From NCBI GenBank assembly GCA_020849035.1, contig JADLHC010000253.1:1-56621 (forward strand): a stretch of 56,621 bases of DNA, given 5' to 3'. The DNA is from Planctomycetia bacterium (GTDB lineage Bacteria; Planctomycetota; MHYJ01; WSZJ01). The notes beneath the pieces were generated by a model. It saw nothing but the letters and a program-made list of their open reading frames with translations, was not told the DNA's origin and made no database searches. The translations under genes and the position numbers were made by a program. Below, piece by piece: positions 40,480 through 50,455 of this stretch; within the stretch, counting starts at the first letter, position 1, and the number at the start of each line of letters is the position of its first letter.

Positions 40480-41391
40480 CTACCGCACCGGCGGCGGGTA
40501 GTACTCAGGCTTCACCGGCTTCGGCTTCTCCGTCGGAGGCTTCGACGTCAGCTCCGCCTCGCCGGCCTTCACGCCGACCGTCCACTCGAGCGGCACGTCG
40601 AGATCCAGCTTGCCCGGGTTGTCGCCCTGCACCTCGATCTCCGCCTTCAGCCCGCCCTTCCCCTTCACCACGATCACCATCCCCAGATCGAGCGCGAAGA
40701 AGACGTCGCCCTCCATCGTGATCGTGACCTCGCTCTTGGGCCCGCCCTGCAGCGAGAACGTGCCCTTGGCCTTGGCCTTCACCTCGATCCGCGCGCACTT
40801 GTGGCCGTCCTTCTCGCGGAACTCGGCGAGCTTGCACTCCATCTCGGACTCGGTGGCCTCGAAGCTGTCGAACTCGGACTCGAGCCACGCCTTGACCTTC
40901 GCCTTGTCCGCGTCCCAGGTGTTCCCCGCGGTCACGACCTTGCCGCTGGCGATCGCCGAACCCAGCGGGTCGGCCGCCTTCTCCTTGTTCGCCGCGTCGG
41001 CTGCTCCCTCACCGCCGCCCGCCACGGTCCAGGCGCCGCCCTTGCACGTCAGGTCCGCGCCCTCCAGCGGGTGGTTCTGCTCCTGCGCGCCGAACATCCC
41101 GAAATTCGCGGACGACCGCCTCGTCGGATACCCGCGCCTCACGTCCACCGGCGCGCCGTCCTTCACGTCCTGCACCTCCTCCGCCATCTTCGTCTCGTTC
41201 GTCAGCTGCGCCTCGAACTGCAGCTCGCGCCCTCCGATGTCCAGCGTGCACTTCCCTTCCCCCTTGATCTCCGTCGTCCGCGTGTACTTCTGGCCCTTCT
41301 TCATGTTCAGCTTGATCTCCGCCTTGTCGTCGGCCGAAGCGGGGAGGACTGCGAGCGCGGCGAAGAGTGCGGCGAGGGGGAAGAGGCGCAT
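40480..41391 (-). CDS. Exported hypothetical protein
   Basis: A 303-residue protein with a signal peptide (RLFPLAALFAALAVLPASA) and a beta-rich body: alternating polar and hydrophobic strands such as GQKYTRTTEIKGEGKCTLDI, SLQGGPKSEVTITMEGDVFFALD and LKAEIEVQGD. It ends Pro/Lys-rich (PPTEKPKPVKPEYYPPPVR). GGAG lies 6 nt before the ATG. A TATCGT -10 candidate (41420-41415) lies upstream. It resembles exported beta-barrel-like or lipocalin-like proteins common in Planctomycetota, but no family is assigned. Confidence 0.75.
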   Translation of the reverse strand: MRLFPLAALFAALAVLPASADDKAEIKLNMKKGQKYTRTTEIKGEGKCTLDIGGRELQFEAQLTNETKMAEEVQDVKDGAPVDVRRGYPTRRSSANFGMFGAQEQNHPLEGADLTCKGGAWTVAGGGEGAADAANKEKAADPLGSAIASGKVVTAGNTWDADKAKVKAWLESEFDSFEATESEMECKLAEFREKDGHKCARIEVKAKAKGTFSLQGGPKSEVTITMEGDVFFALDLGMVIVVKGKGGLKAEIEVQGDNPGKLDLDVPLEWTVGVKAGEAELTSKPPTEKPKPVKPEYYPPPVR

Positions 41392-41513
41392 GGGTGACTC
41401 CTTGGGAGAGGAGCACGATAGCCTGAAGGGTGCGGACGGCGAAGCGGGATTTCCGGGCGGATCCTACGGAGGGCGCGGGGTTCGATTCGCGGGGTGGCGA
41501 CGACGCCCCCCAC

Positions 41514-42941
41514 TCAGGTGTTTGTCAGATCCGGGATCCCGGCCTCACGACAAGCCTCCCGGAGTTTGGCCGTCTTCGTCTCGATGCCGCCCGCGCTCTT
41601 CACCGCCTTCAGCCGCCGGATGCCCGAGGTCCAGGCGTCCCGCGCGGCAGCCAGCCTGCCGGCCTGGACGTGGAGCACGGCGAGGTCGCAAAGGTGCAGG
41701 CCTTCCATCAGACGGTTTCCGACTTCACGATGAATCCTCAGGGCCTCCTCGAAATCCGCAAGCGCTTCGTCCGGACGGCCCAGAAGGCGGCGAACATCCG
41801 CCCTGTTGCCGAGCGCAACTCCCTCGGAGAGGCGGGACTTCGTCTCGCGCAGCGTCGCCAGGGCTGCGTTCAGGGCCGCCTCCGCTTCCGCTGGACGATT
41901 TTCGCGGGCCAGGAGAAGAGCCTCGTTGGAGCGGTCGCGGGCCTCGGCCGGGCGGTTGCCGCAGCGCCGGTGGAATGCGATGGCCCTGCCCAGCGCGCGC
42001 CGCGAGAGATCCGGTCGACCTCTCAGGTTCCAGAGCCCGGCGAGGTTCCCGTGCAGGAGACCCTCTCCCATGGCATCCCCCAGCTTCCGCTTGAGGTCCA
42101 GGGAGCGAGCCAGGAGCGCCTCGGCTCGAACCAGGTTCCCGGTGCGCATAAGAAGCAGAGCGAGGTTCATCGCGGAAGCCGACTCCTGCCGCGGACTGCC
42201 GGCGTCCCGGGCGACCTGCATCGCCTCCTCGAGGGACTTCCGGGCGTCGTCCACGCGTCCGCTTTCGAGCATGACGAGGCCGTAGGAGTTCAGAAGCGCA
42301 CCGGCACGGACTTTGAGGCCCTGGGCGAGGAGGTCCTGTCGCGCACGGGCCAGGCAGTCAGCCGCCTGAGCCAGCCGGCCGGCACGGTGGTGAACGATGC
42401 CGATCGACCCCCGGGCAACTGCAGCCGCTGCGTGATGTCCCGATTTCACCGCAAGGCGAAGGGCGGTTTCGAAGGCCCCGGCGGCTTCCTCAATGCGGCC
42501 GACAGTCAGGCACATGTCGCCGAACCTGCGGAGGGAAGCGGCTCGACGGATGCCCTCCTGGGTGGCTGCGTGGCGTTCCCACAGTCCAAGCGCGACATCC
42601 GACTCGAATCGGGCTTCGGCGACGGCCGCCGCTCGTCCAAGGTAAAGCGAGCGGAGGGCGAGGAACGGCGTGCCGGCCTGGGCGGCGAGTTCCGCCAGGT
42701 CGGAGGCAATGCTGTCGCTCGGGTGCGGGGGAATGACCCACTCGCCCTCCTCCCCGATTTCCAGCGCCGGAGCCCTTCCTCCGAAAAGGGCCTCCAGGAT
42801 TTCGAGTGCGAGCAGGCTGAGGTGCGCCCGGGGCCCGGGGAGCTGGAGTTGCCGCGCGGCGTCCCTGAGAAGGGCGTGGCGGAAGACGTAAGCCGTTTCG
42901 GCGGTCAGGGAGCGGGACGTGGTTCGGCATCCTGCGTTCAC
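41514..42941 (-). pseudogene. Remnant of an ATPase/TPR regulator, N-terminus missing
   Basis: A 475-codon open frame starting at GTG 42941. The first 50 residues (ETAYVFRHALLRDAARQLQLPG) correspond to the tail of an AAA/NACHT-type ATPase domain as found in kinase-ATPase-TPR regulators. Then follow ten or more TPRs (for example GRIEEAAGAFETALRLAVKSG). The P-loop and any kinase domain that should precede are absent, and the 99 bp upstream to the next gene encode nothing similar in any frame. It is therefore probably a 5'-deleted gene, although the open frame is intact and may still be expressed. Confidence 0.65.
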
Positions 42942-43040
42942 GGCGGGGTGTTCCGGGACACACCGCGCCTCACGGCTCGACCGGTGTCCGTGTCTTCCTG
43001 GGAATCTGCGGGCATGGGCGACGCCCTCCAGGATTGCCTT

Positions 43041-43754
43041 CTAGATGCGCCGGCGGAGGCGGCGGGTTTCGCGGGCGACGAGGGGGCGGTTTGTGAGCAT
43101 CTCGAGGCGCGCGCCGGGCGGGAGGGAGCGCGGGATGTCGGAGGGGTCCATGCGGTAGATCGGGTCGCCGTGCGGCGAGGTGTGGTAGATGACGGGGATG
43201 AAGGAGGCGCCCTGCAGCGTGGAGGCCCACTCGCGGAAGGCGTCGCCGCGCGTCCTGTCCGCGAGGGCGAGGTAGGGCGGGTAGAGAACGACGTCGGGCT
43301 TCACGTCCCCCGCGAGGTAGTTCCACCCTGCACGGTCCATGAGCGAATCGCCGAGGAACACCACCGTCTCGCTTCCCTGCAGCACGTACACGATCCCCGG
43401 CTCGTAGCCTTCCCGCGTCTTCACGCTTCGGACCCGAAGGTGCTCGCCGATGGGGTACGTCCCGTCGCCCGTCGCGATCGCCCACTGGATGTCCTTGCGG
43501 CGCGTCCGCACCAGGCCCTTCATCGCCGACTTCGGCGCGATGACGTGGCCGCGGGGTTCGACGGCGGCCTTGACGGTTTCGGGCTCGCAGTGATCGGCCT
43601 TCTCGGAGGTGACGAGGACGACGGACGCGCGGGGCTCGGTGTCGGGCTGGTAGGTGGTGCCGAGCCTGGCGTTGGCGCGCAGGGGATCGACGAGGATGGT
43701 CTGGCCGAAGGTGAAGACGCGGACGGTGCCGTGTCCGAACCAGGAGAGTTCCAT
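43041..43754 (-). CDS. Metallo-beta-lactamase-fold protein with degenerate metal motif
   Basis: A 237-residue protein resembling UPF0173/UlaG-like hydrolases: start MELSWFGHGTVRVFTFGQTILVDPL, then the strand before the metal motif, then GDSLMDRAGWNYLA. The canonical HxHxDH is replaced by VTSEKADHCEPE, which lacks the first two His, although Asp and the last His remain. A later YHTSPHGDP may contribute a ligand. Metal binding is therefore in doubt. Alone between two divergent or unrelated genes. Confidence 0.75.
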   Translation of the reverse strand: MELSWFGHGTVRVFTFGQTILVDPLRANARLGTTYQPDTEPRASVVLVTSEKADHCEPETVKAAVEPRGHVIAPKSAMKGLVRTRRKDIQWAIATGDGTYPIGEHLRVRSVKTREGYEPGIVYVLQGSETVVFLGDSLMDRAGWNYLAGDVKPDVVLYPPYLALADRTRGDAFREWASTLQGASFIPVIYHTSPHGDPIYRMDPSDIPRSLPPGARLEMLTNRPLVARETRRLRRRI

Positions 43755-43888
43755 GGGGTTTCCGTGGGTGGTGAGGGGCCGGATGATAGCAGCCGGCCGC
43801 AGGCGGGGACACCCCGGGACCGGCCGGATTCCTGTTCTGCGGGCGGCGACGGCGCTGGTAATGTACGCGGATTCCGGAGGGACCCCTC

Positions 43889-46663
43889 ATGGCCGAAGAG
43901 AAGCTGCATGTGACGTGCGAGTGCGGGCAGTCGATGGCGTTCCGGCGGGAGCAGGCGGGCGGGAGGTTCCGGTGTCCCGCGTGCAAGCAGCCGGTGGAGT
44001 TGAGGCTTCCGGAAGAGGAGATGGAGGAGGAAGAAGCGCCGCGGCGGCCCGCGGCGAGGAGCGGGGCGGGGCGCCGGCCGGCGGCGCCGCCTGCGCCGGC
44101 GCGTCGGCGGCCGGGCGCGCCCCCGGAGCCGCCGCACCGGCCTGCCGCGCGGGGCGCCGCGCCGGCCCACGGTCGCGTCCCGGCGTCGATGCCGCCGCCG
44201 GCGGCGCCGCTGTCGCCGGAGGCGGCCCGCAAGCGCAAGCTGCTGATCGCGGGCGGCGGCGGCGGGGCGCTGGTGCTCACGATCGTGGTCGTCGCCGTGC
44301 TCGCCCTGAAAGGTCCGGGGCGGCCCGAGAACGCCGGCAAGACCAGCGAGGGCGCCGAGGTCTGGAAGTCCGTCGCCGACGCGTTCAAGAAGGCGGAGCG
44401 GCAGGACGACGCCGCGGCGCGCGACGCGGAGTACCGGAAGGTCCTCGACGCGGTCGAGGCGACGCGTGCGCTGCACGACTTCGGCTGGCCGGACTTCTTC
44501 AAGGGCCGCGCCCTGTCGCGCCTGGGAAAGGACGACGAGGCGAAGGCCGCGCTGCAGGCGGCGATCGACAAGCTCGACAAGGGCGCGCAGGCCTACCCGA
44601 AGATCGAGCGCGGGCTCATCGTCGCGCGGCGCCACCTCGAGGCGCTTCTCCGCACGCGCCGGTTCCGCGCCGGAGGCGTTTCGCTCGCGGCCGACGCGGC
44701 GGCGGACGAGGCCGCGAAGGAGGCCGTGGCCGACCTGAAGGCGGCGGACTCCGCGAAGGAGACGCCGTTCTTCCCGAACTCGCTTCTGACCCTCGCGGTG
44801 GCGGAGGCGAGCCGGCTGGAGGGGCGCCCGCAGGCGGCGATCGAGAAGTACGAGGCGGTGAGCGAGTCGGACGGGCTGAAGTGGTACGCGAGCGCGGCGG
44901 CCGGGGGGCTGCGGTACGAGGCGGACAAGTGGGAGCAGGGGCTGGCGCTGGTGCAGGCGGCGATGAGCGGGGACCACGGCACGGGGCTGGCGCGGCTGAC
45001 GGCGGCGTGGGGGCTTCGGCGGCGGGCGCTGGCGGACGCGGCGAACAAGGACGCCGCGGCGTGGCTCGACCAGGCGGTGGACCTGGCGGACCGGGCGGCG
45101 ACGGAGGGGCATCCCGCGGGTCCTGCCGCCGCGGCGAGCCTGCGGCTCGACCGGGCGGCGCGCAAGTTCGACGGCGGCGGCGACGGGAAGGCGGACCTGG
45201 ACGAGGCGGAGCTGAAGGCCTCGGCGGCGCTGTCGAAGGACTCCGCGGACGTGACCGCGCAGGAGGTCAAGGCCATGGTCCTGTTCTGGCGCGCCGTGAT
45301 GGAGGAGCGCGCGGGGAAGGACCCTCGTTCGCTCCTGAACGGGGCGATCGCCGGCCTCGGACAGATCCCCGCGATCGACCGCGACTGGCCCGCGCTCCTC
45401 AACCGCGGCCGAGCCCTTCTCAAGCTCGCCCGCGCCGAGGCGCGCCTCGGCGGCGCCGCCGGACCCGTCTACGAGCGCGCCACGCGCGACTTCGACGCCG
45501 TCCGCGGCAACGACGGCCCGGGCGGCGGCACCGTCGAGCCCGTCCTCGGCGCCGCCACGGCGCGCGTCGAGAAGGGCATCGAGGACGCGAAGAAAGGCAC
45601 CGACGCGACGCCGGTCTTCGACAAGGTCGTGAAAGAGATGACCGCCGTCATGGGCAGCCGCCCGAACCTCATCCAGGCGCTCGAGGCGCGGGGGCTGGCC
45701 CTCTGGGCCATGAGCGACGCGCTCTCGAAGCAGGGCAAGACCGAAGCGGCGAACAAGGCCCTCGACGAGGCGCTCACCGACCTCGACAACCTCTTCTCCA
45801 AGGCTCCCTCCATGCGCGTCGGCGAGATCCTCGTCGACGCGTGGATCGCGCAGGGCGAGGCCAACATCCGCGCGGACATCAGCCCCCGCGGGCCGTTCGA
45901 CAACGCGTCCCGGCACATCGACACCCTGCTCCGGATGTCTCCCGGCAACCTGGGGCTCCAGACGCGCCGGGGGAAGGCCCTGCTCCGATCCGCGGAGTTC
46001 GCGCTCAAGAAGAAGGAAGACCCGACGAACCAGCTCGCGACGGCCATCAACGATTTTTCCGCCGTGCTCAAGGAGCAGCCCGACAACCTCGACATGCTCT
46101 ACGAGCGCGGCCGCGCCCTGTACCTCCTGGCCCGCGGCGAGCAGAACAAGGGCGGCGACTCGCGCATCAACCTGAACAACGCGATCACGGACCTCGAGCG
46201 GCTCGTCTCGAAGGACCCCTCGCACAGGCAGGGGGCATTCACGTGCGGCGACGCCGTGCTGTTCATGGGGCAGATCGACGACGCCCGCGGCAACGACCCG
46301 TTCGACACGCTGACGCGCGCGGTCGGGAAGATGGAAGCGGCGGTGAAGCTCGACGAGCGCAACGGCGAGTACTGGAACGGCCTGGGGAACGCGTGGCTCG
46401 TGACGGTGACGGCCTCCCGCAAGCGCCAGAAGGAGTACGGCCCGGCGCTGGAGCAGGCGGAGCGGGCGTTCCGCAAGGCGCTGGAGCTGGAGTACTGGAA
46501 GGCGGGGATCAACCTCGGGATCATCCTCGTCTACCAGAGGAAGTTCGACGAGGCGGAGAAGGCCTGGAACGACGCGGAGCCGAAGTGCCCGGACCAGAAG
46601 GCGCAGATCGACAGGTTACGGGGCCCCGATTTCCTCGGGGACATGAAGAAGCGGCTGAAGTAG
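43889..46663 (+). CDS. Large membrane-anchored TPR protein with N-terminal zinc ribbon
   Basis: A 924-residue protein. A cytosolic zinc ribbon opens it (Cys10, Cys12, Cys29, Cys32 in CECGQ and CPACK), then a Pro/Ala/Arg-rich linker (50-110), one transmembrane helix (about 116-138) and a long extracytoplasmic TPR superhelix to the end (for example ALAVAEASRLEGRPQAAIEK, and AERAFRKALELEYWKAG). Such zinc-ribbon/TM/TPR proteins are common in Planctomycetota. GGAGG precedes ATG. It ends 6 bp from the convergent hemL stop. Confidence 0.85.
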   Translation: MAEEKLHVTCECGQSMAFRREQAGGRFRCPACKQPVELRLPEEEMEEEEAPRRPAARSGAGRRPAAPPAPARRRPGAPPEPPHRPAARGAAPAHGRVPASMPPPAAPLSPEAARKRKLLIAGGGGGALVLTIVVVAVLALKGPGRPENAGKTSEGAEVWKSVADAFKKAERQDDAAARDAEYRKVLDAVEATRALHDFGWPDFFKGRALSRLGKDDEAKAALQAAIDKLDKGAQAYPKIERGLIVARRHLEALLRTRRFRAGGVSLAADAAADEAAKEAVADLKAADSAKETPFFPNSLLTLAVAEASRLEGRPQAAIEKYEAVSESDGLKWYASAAAGGLRYEADKWEQGLALVQAAMSGDHGTGLARLTAAWGLRRRALADAANKDAAAWLDQAVDLADRAATEGHPAGPAAAASLRLDRAARKFDGGGDGKADLDEAELKASAALSKDSADVTAQEVKAMVLFWRAVMEERAGKDPRSLLNGAIAGLGQIPAIDRDWPALLNRGRALLKLARAEARLGGAAGPVYERATRDFDAVRGNDGPGGGTVEPVLGAATARVEKGIEDAKKGTDATPVFDKVVKEMTAVMGSRPNLIQALEARGLALWAMSDALSKQGKTEAANKALDEALTDLDNLFSKAPSMRVGEILVDAWIAQGEANIRADISPRGPFDNASRHIDTLLRMSPGNLGLQTRRGKALLRSAEFALKKKEDPTNQLATAINDFSAVLKEQPDNLDMLYERGRALYLLARGEQNKGGDSRINLNNAITDLERLVSKDPSHRQGAFTCGDAVLFMGQIDDARGNDPFDTLTRAVGKMEAAVKLDERNGEYWNGLGNAWLVTVTASRKRQKEYGPALEQAERAFRKALELEYWKAGINLGIILVYQRKFDEAEKAWNDAEPKCPDQKAQIDRLRGPDFLGDMKKRLK

Positions 46664-46669
46664 CCGGGG

Positions 46670-47956
46670 CTACCGGGCCGCGGCGAACGCTTCGCGCGCG
46701 GCGCGGGCGGCGTGCTCGAGGTCGCGGGGGCCGTGGGCGGCCGAGACGAACGCCGCCTCGAACTGCGACGGGGCCAGCATCACGCCGCGGTTGAGCATCG
46801 CGTGGAAGAAGCGCGCGTAGCGCTTCGTGTCGCATTTCGCCGCCGAGTCCCAGTCGGTGACGGGGCCGTCCTGGAAGAACGCGGTGGCCATGGAGCCGAC
46901 GGAGTTGATGGTGAGGGGGACGCGTGCGGCGCGAGAGGCGTCGCCGAGGGCATCGCCGAATTCGCGCATCCGGACGGCGAGCTCGCGGTAGAGGCCTTTC
47001 CGGCGGAGGAGGCGGATGGTGGCGAGGCCCGCGGCGACGGCGCAGGGGTTCCCGGAGAGCGTGCCCGCCTGGTAGACGGGGCCGTCGGGGGCGATGAGCG
47101 CCATGACGTCGGCGCGGCCGCCGTACGCGGCGAGGGGCAGGCCGCCGCCGATGATCTTGCCGATCGTCGTCAGGTCCGGGCGGACGCCGAACAGGGCCTG
47201 CGCGCCGCCGATGGCGACGCGGAACCCCGTGATGACCTCGTCGAAGATGAGAAGCGCACCGTGGCGCGTGCAGAGCCGGCGCAGCCCCTCGAGGAAGCCC
47301 GGCTCGGGAGGGACGACGCCCATGTTCCCCGCGACGGGCTCCACGACGACCGCGGCGATCTTCCTCCCGTGCCTCCGGAAGATCGCGTCCACGCCGTCGA
47401 GGTCGTTGTACTTCGCCGTCAGCGCCAGCGCCGCCACCGCCGCCGGCACTCCCCCGCTCGCCGGGATCCCCAGAGTCGCGAGCCCGCTCCCGCCCTTCGA
47501 GAGGAACCCGTCCGAGTGGCCGTGGTAGCCGCCGTCGAACTTCACGACCAGGTCGCGCTTCGTGAACCCCCGCGCGACGCGCACCGCGCTCATGACGGCC
47601 TCGGTGCCGCTCGAGACGAGGCGGATCTTCTCCATCGAGGGCATCGAGAGCCGGATCTCCTCGGCGAGCTCCGTTTCGGCCGGCGTCGGCGCGCCGAAGG
47701 TCGAACCGTTCTTCGCGGCGCGCGCCACGGCCGCCGCGATCCTCGGATGCGCGTGCCCCAGGATCAGCGGCCCCCACGACCCCACGAAGTCCACGTACCG
47801 GTTCCCGTCCGCGTCCCACACGTGCGGCCCCTTCCCGCGAACCAGGAACCTCGGGGTCCCGCCGACCGACCGGAAGGCGCGGACGGGGGAGTTGACGCCG
47901 CCGGGAAGAATCCGGCGGGCGCGGGCGAACAGGGCGGCGCTCGTGGTGGTCTTCAT
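46670..47956 (-). CDS. hemL: Glutamate-1-semialdehyde 2,1-aminomutase
   Basis: A 428-residue PLP enzyme converting glutamate-1-semialdehyde to 5-aminolevulinate in the C5 tetrapyrrole pathway. Signatures: ILPGGVNSPVRAF at the N-terminus, SSGTEAVMSAVRVAR, IFDEVITGFR, and the PLP lysine Lys267 in TTIGKIIGGGLP. Full family length. The -10 box TAGACT (47971-47966) ends 9 nt before the ATG and no Shine-Dalgarno is visible, so it is probably leaderless. Stands alone. Confidence 0.97.
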   Translation of the reverse strand: MKTTTSAALFARARRILPGGVNSPVRAFRSVGGTPRFLVRGKGPHVWDADGNRYVDFVGSWGPLILGHAHPRIAAAVARAAKNGSTFGAPTPAETELAEEIRLSMPSMEKIRLVSSGTEAVMSAVRVARGFTKRDLVVKFDGGYHGHSDGFLSKGGSGLATLGIPASGGVPAAVAALALTAKYNDLDGVDAIFRRHGRKIAAVVVEPVAGNMGVVPPEPGFLEGLRRLCTRHGALLIFDEVITGFRVAIGGAQALFGVRPDLTTIGKIIGGGLPLAAYGGRADVMALIAPDGPVYQAGTLSGNPCAVAAGLATIRLLRRKGLYRELAVRMREFGDALGDASRAARVPLTINSVGSMATAFFQDGPVTDWDSAAKCDTKRYARFFHAMLNRGVMLAPSQFEAAFVSAAHGPRDLEHAARAAREAFAAAR

Positions 47957-47965
47957 GGGCCGGGA

Positions 47966-47994
47966 AGTCTAGGTCGGCGCCGGGGCCGCGTCGA
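47966..47994 (-). promoter_or_regulatory. hemL promoter
   Basis: Minus-strand TCGACG (47994-47989), 17-bp spacer, TAGACT (47971-47966), with only 9 nt to the ATG at 47956. Confidence 0.5.
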
Positions 47995-48111
47995 GGAACC
48001 GCGCCGGCCGGATTTCCGCCGGAATTCCGGAACTCGCCGCCCGCCACGACGTCTTTCCTTACGGAGCCGGGCGAGTGCCCGGACCGGAAACAGGAAATGA
48101 GGAGGACAGCC

Positions 48112-49215
48112 ATGAAGAAGATTCTCGCGGTCGCGCTGGCGCTGGCCGCCGTCCTGCCCGCGCGGGCCGAAGACGAAAAGAAGCCCGGCGAGGTCGACGT
48201 CGTCATCTGCATCGACCGCTCGGGGAGCATGCAGCAGGTCATCGACACGGCCAAGCAGAAGGTCTGGTCCATCGTCAACGACATCGCCAGGGTCCGGCCG
48301 ACCCCCGTGCTCCGCATCGGCCTCATCGGCTACGGCTCCGCCGACAGGGACTTCCGCTTCTTCGACCTCACCGACGACCTCGACTCCGTTTACAAGAACC
48401 TCATGACCTTCAAGACCGACATGGGCGGCGACGAATGGGTCGGCGCCGCCGTCCGCAAGGCCACGAAGGAGATGAGCTGGAGCAGGAACAAGGAAGCGCT
48501 CCGGATGATCTTCATGGTGGGGAACGAGACGGCGCAGCAGGGCAACGACGACAACATGTACACGAAGACCTGCCCCGAGGCGATCAAGGCGGACATCGTG
48601 GTGAACGCGATCTACTGCGGCAAGCCGCAGGCCGAGGAGGAGCGGACGTGGCGCGAGGTGGCGAAGCTCGCCGACGGCTCCTACACGGTGATCGACCTGT
48701 CGGGCGGCGCGGTCGCGATCGCGACGCCGATGGACGACGAGCTGGCGCGGATGAACGAGGAACTGAGCAAGACGTACGTCGGCTTCGGGGCGCGCGGCCG
48801 GGAGAAGAAGGAGAACCAGAAGGCGCAGGACGCGGCCGCCGGCGAGGCGGGCGGCAAGGGCGTGCAGGCCGAGCGCGCCGCGGCCAAGGCCTCCGGCGCC
48901 TACAACGCCGCCGGCTGGGACCTCGTCGACGCCAGCAAGGACAAGGACTTCAAGCTCGAGGAGGTCAAGGACGAGGACCTGCCCGAGGAGATGCGCAAGA
49001 TGTCGATCGAGGAGCGCAAGGCCCACGTCGCGAAGATGGCCGAGGAGCGCGAGAAGCTGCAGAAGCAGGTGCAGGAGAAGGCCGCCGAGCGCCAGAAGTT
49101 CATCGAGGAGGAGATGAAGAAGCAGGGCCTCAACCAGGACAAGGCGTTCGACGAGGCGATGCGCAAGATGATCCGCGAGCAGGCGGAGAAGAAGGGGATG
49201 CAGTTCGAGAAGTAG
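48112..49215 (+). CDS. Exported von Willebrand factor A domain protein
   Basis: A 367-residue protein. Signal peptide 1-19 (ILAVALALAAVLPARA). The vWA domain (about 27-220) has the MIDAS motif DRSGS (35-39) and the later GNETAQQG and GDES-type loop positions. After residue 235 the chain is a long Glu/Lys/Arg coiled coil (KMAEEREKLQKQVQEKAAER). AGGAGG lies 6 nt before ATG 48112. A metal-dependent adhesion or complex-assembly role is typical for the domain; no partner gene is adjacent. Confidence 0.88.
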   Translation: MKKILAVALALAAVLPARAEDEKKPGEVDVVICIDRSGSMQQVIDTAKQKVWSIVNDIARVRPTPVLRIGLIGYGSADRDFRFFDLTDDLDSVYKNLMTFKTDMGGDEWVGAAVRKATKEMSWSRNKEALRMIFMVGNETAQQGNDDNMYTKTCPEAIKADIVVNAIYCGKPQAEEERTWREVAKLADGSYTVIDLSGGAVAIATPMDDELARMNEELSKTYVGFGARGREKKENQKAQDAAAGEAGGKGVQAERAAAKASGAYNAAGWDLVDASKDKDFKLEEVKDEDLPEEMRKMSIEERKAHVAKMAEEREKLQKQVQEKAAERQKFIEEEMKKQGLNQDKAFDEAMRKMIREQAEKKGMQFEK

Positions 49216-49247
49216 CCTGCCGCGGGACGACTCACCGGAAGGAAACG

Positions 49248-49277
49248 ACGGGCGCGGAGCGATCCGCGCCCGTTTCC
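49248..49277. terminator. Bidirectional terminator between convergent genes
   Basis: A perfect 11-bp stem (ACGGGCGCGGA at 49248-49258 with its complement at 49263-49273) and GCGA tetraloop, followed by TTTCC-type short T tracts on both strands. It serves the vWA gene on the plus strand and the gene ending at 49295 on the minus strand. Confidence 0.75.
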
Positions 49278-49294
49278 ATTGGCGCCGGGCCTTC

Positions 49295-50353
49295 CTACTC
49301 CTTCACCTGGTAGTCGTTCACCTGCGTCCAGTCCTTCAGCGCCCGGGCCTGCGCGTCGGTGAGGCGCACGGTCTCCCCGATCCGTTTCTGCATCTCCAGC
49401 GCGAGGGCGAGTTTCGCGCCCACGTCGTCGTACGGTTCGCCCGCCTGCTTTTTCAGCGCGGCTTCCTTCCCGATCGCCTCGTAGGAGCGCATGTAGTCGT
49501 CGATGGCGGGGGACAGGGAGCCCATCTGGTTCGCGTCGAGCCCGAGGGACTTTGCGATGTTGCCCGAGATGTTGGTCTTGCAGGCGGCGCGGGGGCCGGC
49601 GCCGTTCCAGACGCCCTGGTAGGGGGCGTTGGGCGGGGGCATGTTGAGGGACGCGACGTAGGCGCGCTGCTCGTCGGTGCCGACGGGGAGGAGCTTCTGG
49701 AACATGTCGAACTGGAGGGCGCGGAGGGCGGCGGCGCGCTCGAGCGGGTACATTCCCTCCCTTTCCGCGACGTAGCGGTCCCAGGCTTCGCGCGGGCCCT
49801 TGAGGGCCTCCTCCATCTGCGCGCGCTGCTCGTCGGTCATCGGGAACGAGGAGGCGTCGAGGACCGACTCGGCGAACATGGGGTACCAGTCCGGGGACAT
49901 CACGGCGTCCTGGACGGGCACGCCCTGCTCGTCGGCGATGAGGCCGATGAGGGCGAGGAGCGGGCCGAAATACTTGTCCCCCTTGATCGGCGCGCCGGTC
50001 GCGTCGGCCTCCTTCTTTGCCTGCGCGATCAGCGCGGCCAGTTCCTTCCACTTGGCCGCCCGGCCCGGCCTCGCCTTGGCCGAGGTGCCGGCGTTCTTCT
50101 TCGCCTCCGCAAGCTGCGCCCTGAGATCGGCGACTTCGGCGCGCAGCCGGTCGGCATCGGCTCGGGCGGACACGAGCTCGGGGGAACTGCCCTCCCCCCC
50201 GCCTCCGGACCCGCTGCCGCCCCTCTCCCCCGTCTTCTCTCCCCCCGCCGCGCCGCCGTCCGCGCCGCCGGGGCCGCGCGCGCCCAGCAGCTTGAACGCG
50301 ATGCCCGCCAGGAGAGCCCCTGCGAGGAAGCCGATGATCAGCCCGCGTGCCAT
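49295..50353 (-). CDS. Membrane-anchored coiled-coil protein with LTxxQ-like motifs
   Basis: A 352-residue protein: N-terminal anchor (LIIGFLAGALLAGIAFKLLG), Gly/Ser-rich linker, coiled coil (about 60-90) and a helical domain with repeated motifs MTDEQRAQMEEAL, GTDEQRAYVASL, LGLDANQMGSL and RLTDAQARALKDW. These have the same form as the paired motifs in the three-gene operon at 9987-12174, so it is a distant fourth member of that set. ATG 50353 is chosen because the longer frame adds no conserved sequence. Confidence 0.75.
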   Translation of the reverse strand: MARGLIIGFLAGALLAGIAFKLLGARGPGGADGGAAGGEKTGERGGSGSGGGGEGSSPELVSARADADRLRAEVADLRAQLAEAKKNAGTSAKARPGRAAKWKELAALIAQAKKEADATGAPIKGDKYFGPLLALIGLIADEQGVPVQDAVMSPDWYPMFAESVLDASSFPMTDEQRAQMEEALKGPREAWDRYVAEREGMYPLERAAALRALQFDMFQKLLPVGTDEQRAYVASLNMPPPNAPYQGVWNGAGPRAACKTNISGNIAKSLGLDANQMGSLSPAIDDYMRSYEAIGKEAALKKQAGEPYDDVGAKLALALEMQKRIGETVRLTDAQARALKDWTQVNDYQVKE

Positions 50354-50440
50354 GGCCCGCGATTCTAGCTCAAGGATCGCGGTCCCTCGCAACCCGCATC
50401 CGGCCCGCCACTTTCCTTACTCACCACCCCCCACCCCCCG

Positions 50441-50446
50441 TAGAAT
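50441..50446 (+). promoter_or_regulatory. -10 box of the glycosyltransferase gene
   Basis: TAGAAT ends 9 nt before ATG 50456 and no ribosome binding site is visible; the -35 region is weak (TTACTC with an 18-bp spacer). Confidence 0.45.
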
Positions 50447-50455
50447 GCCGCCCCG

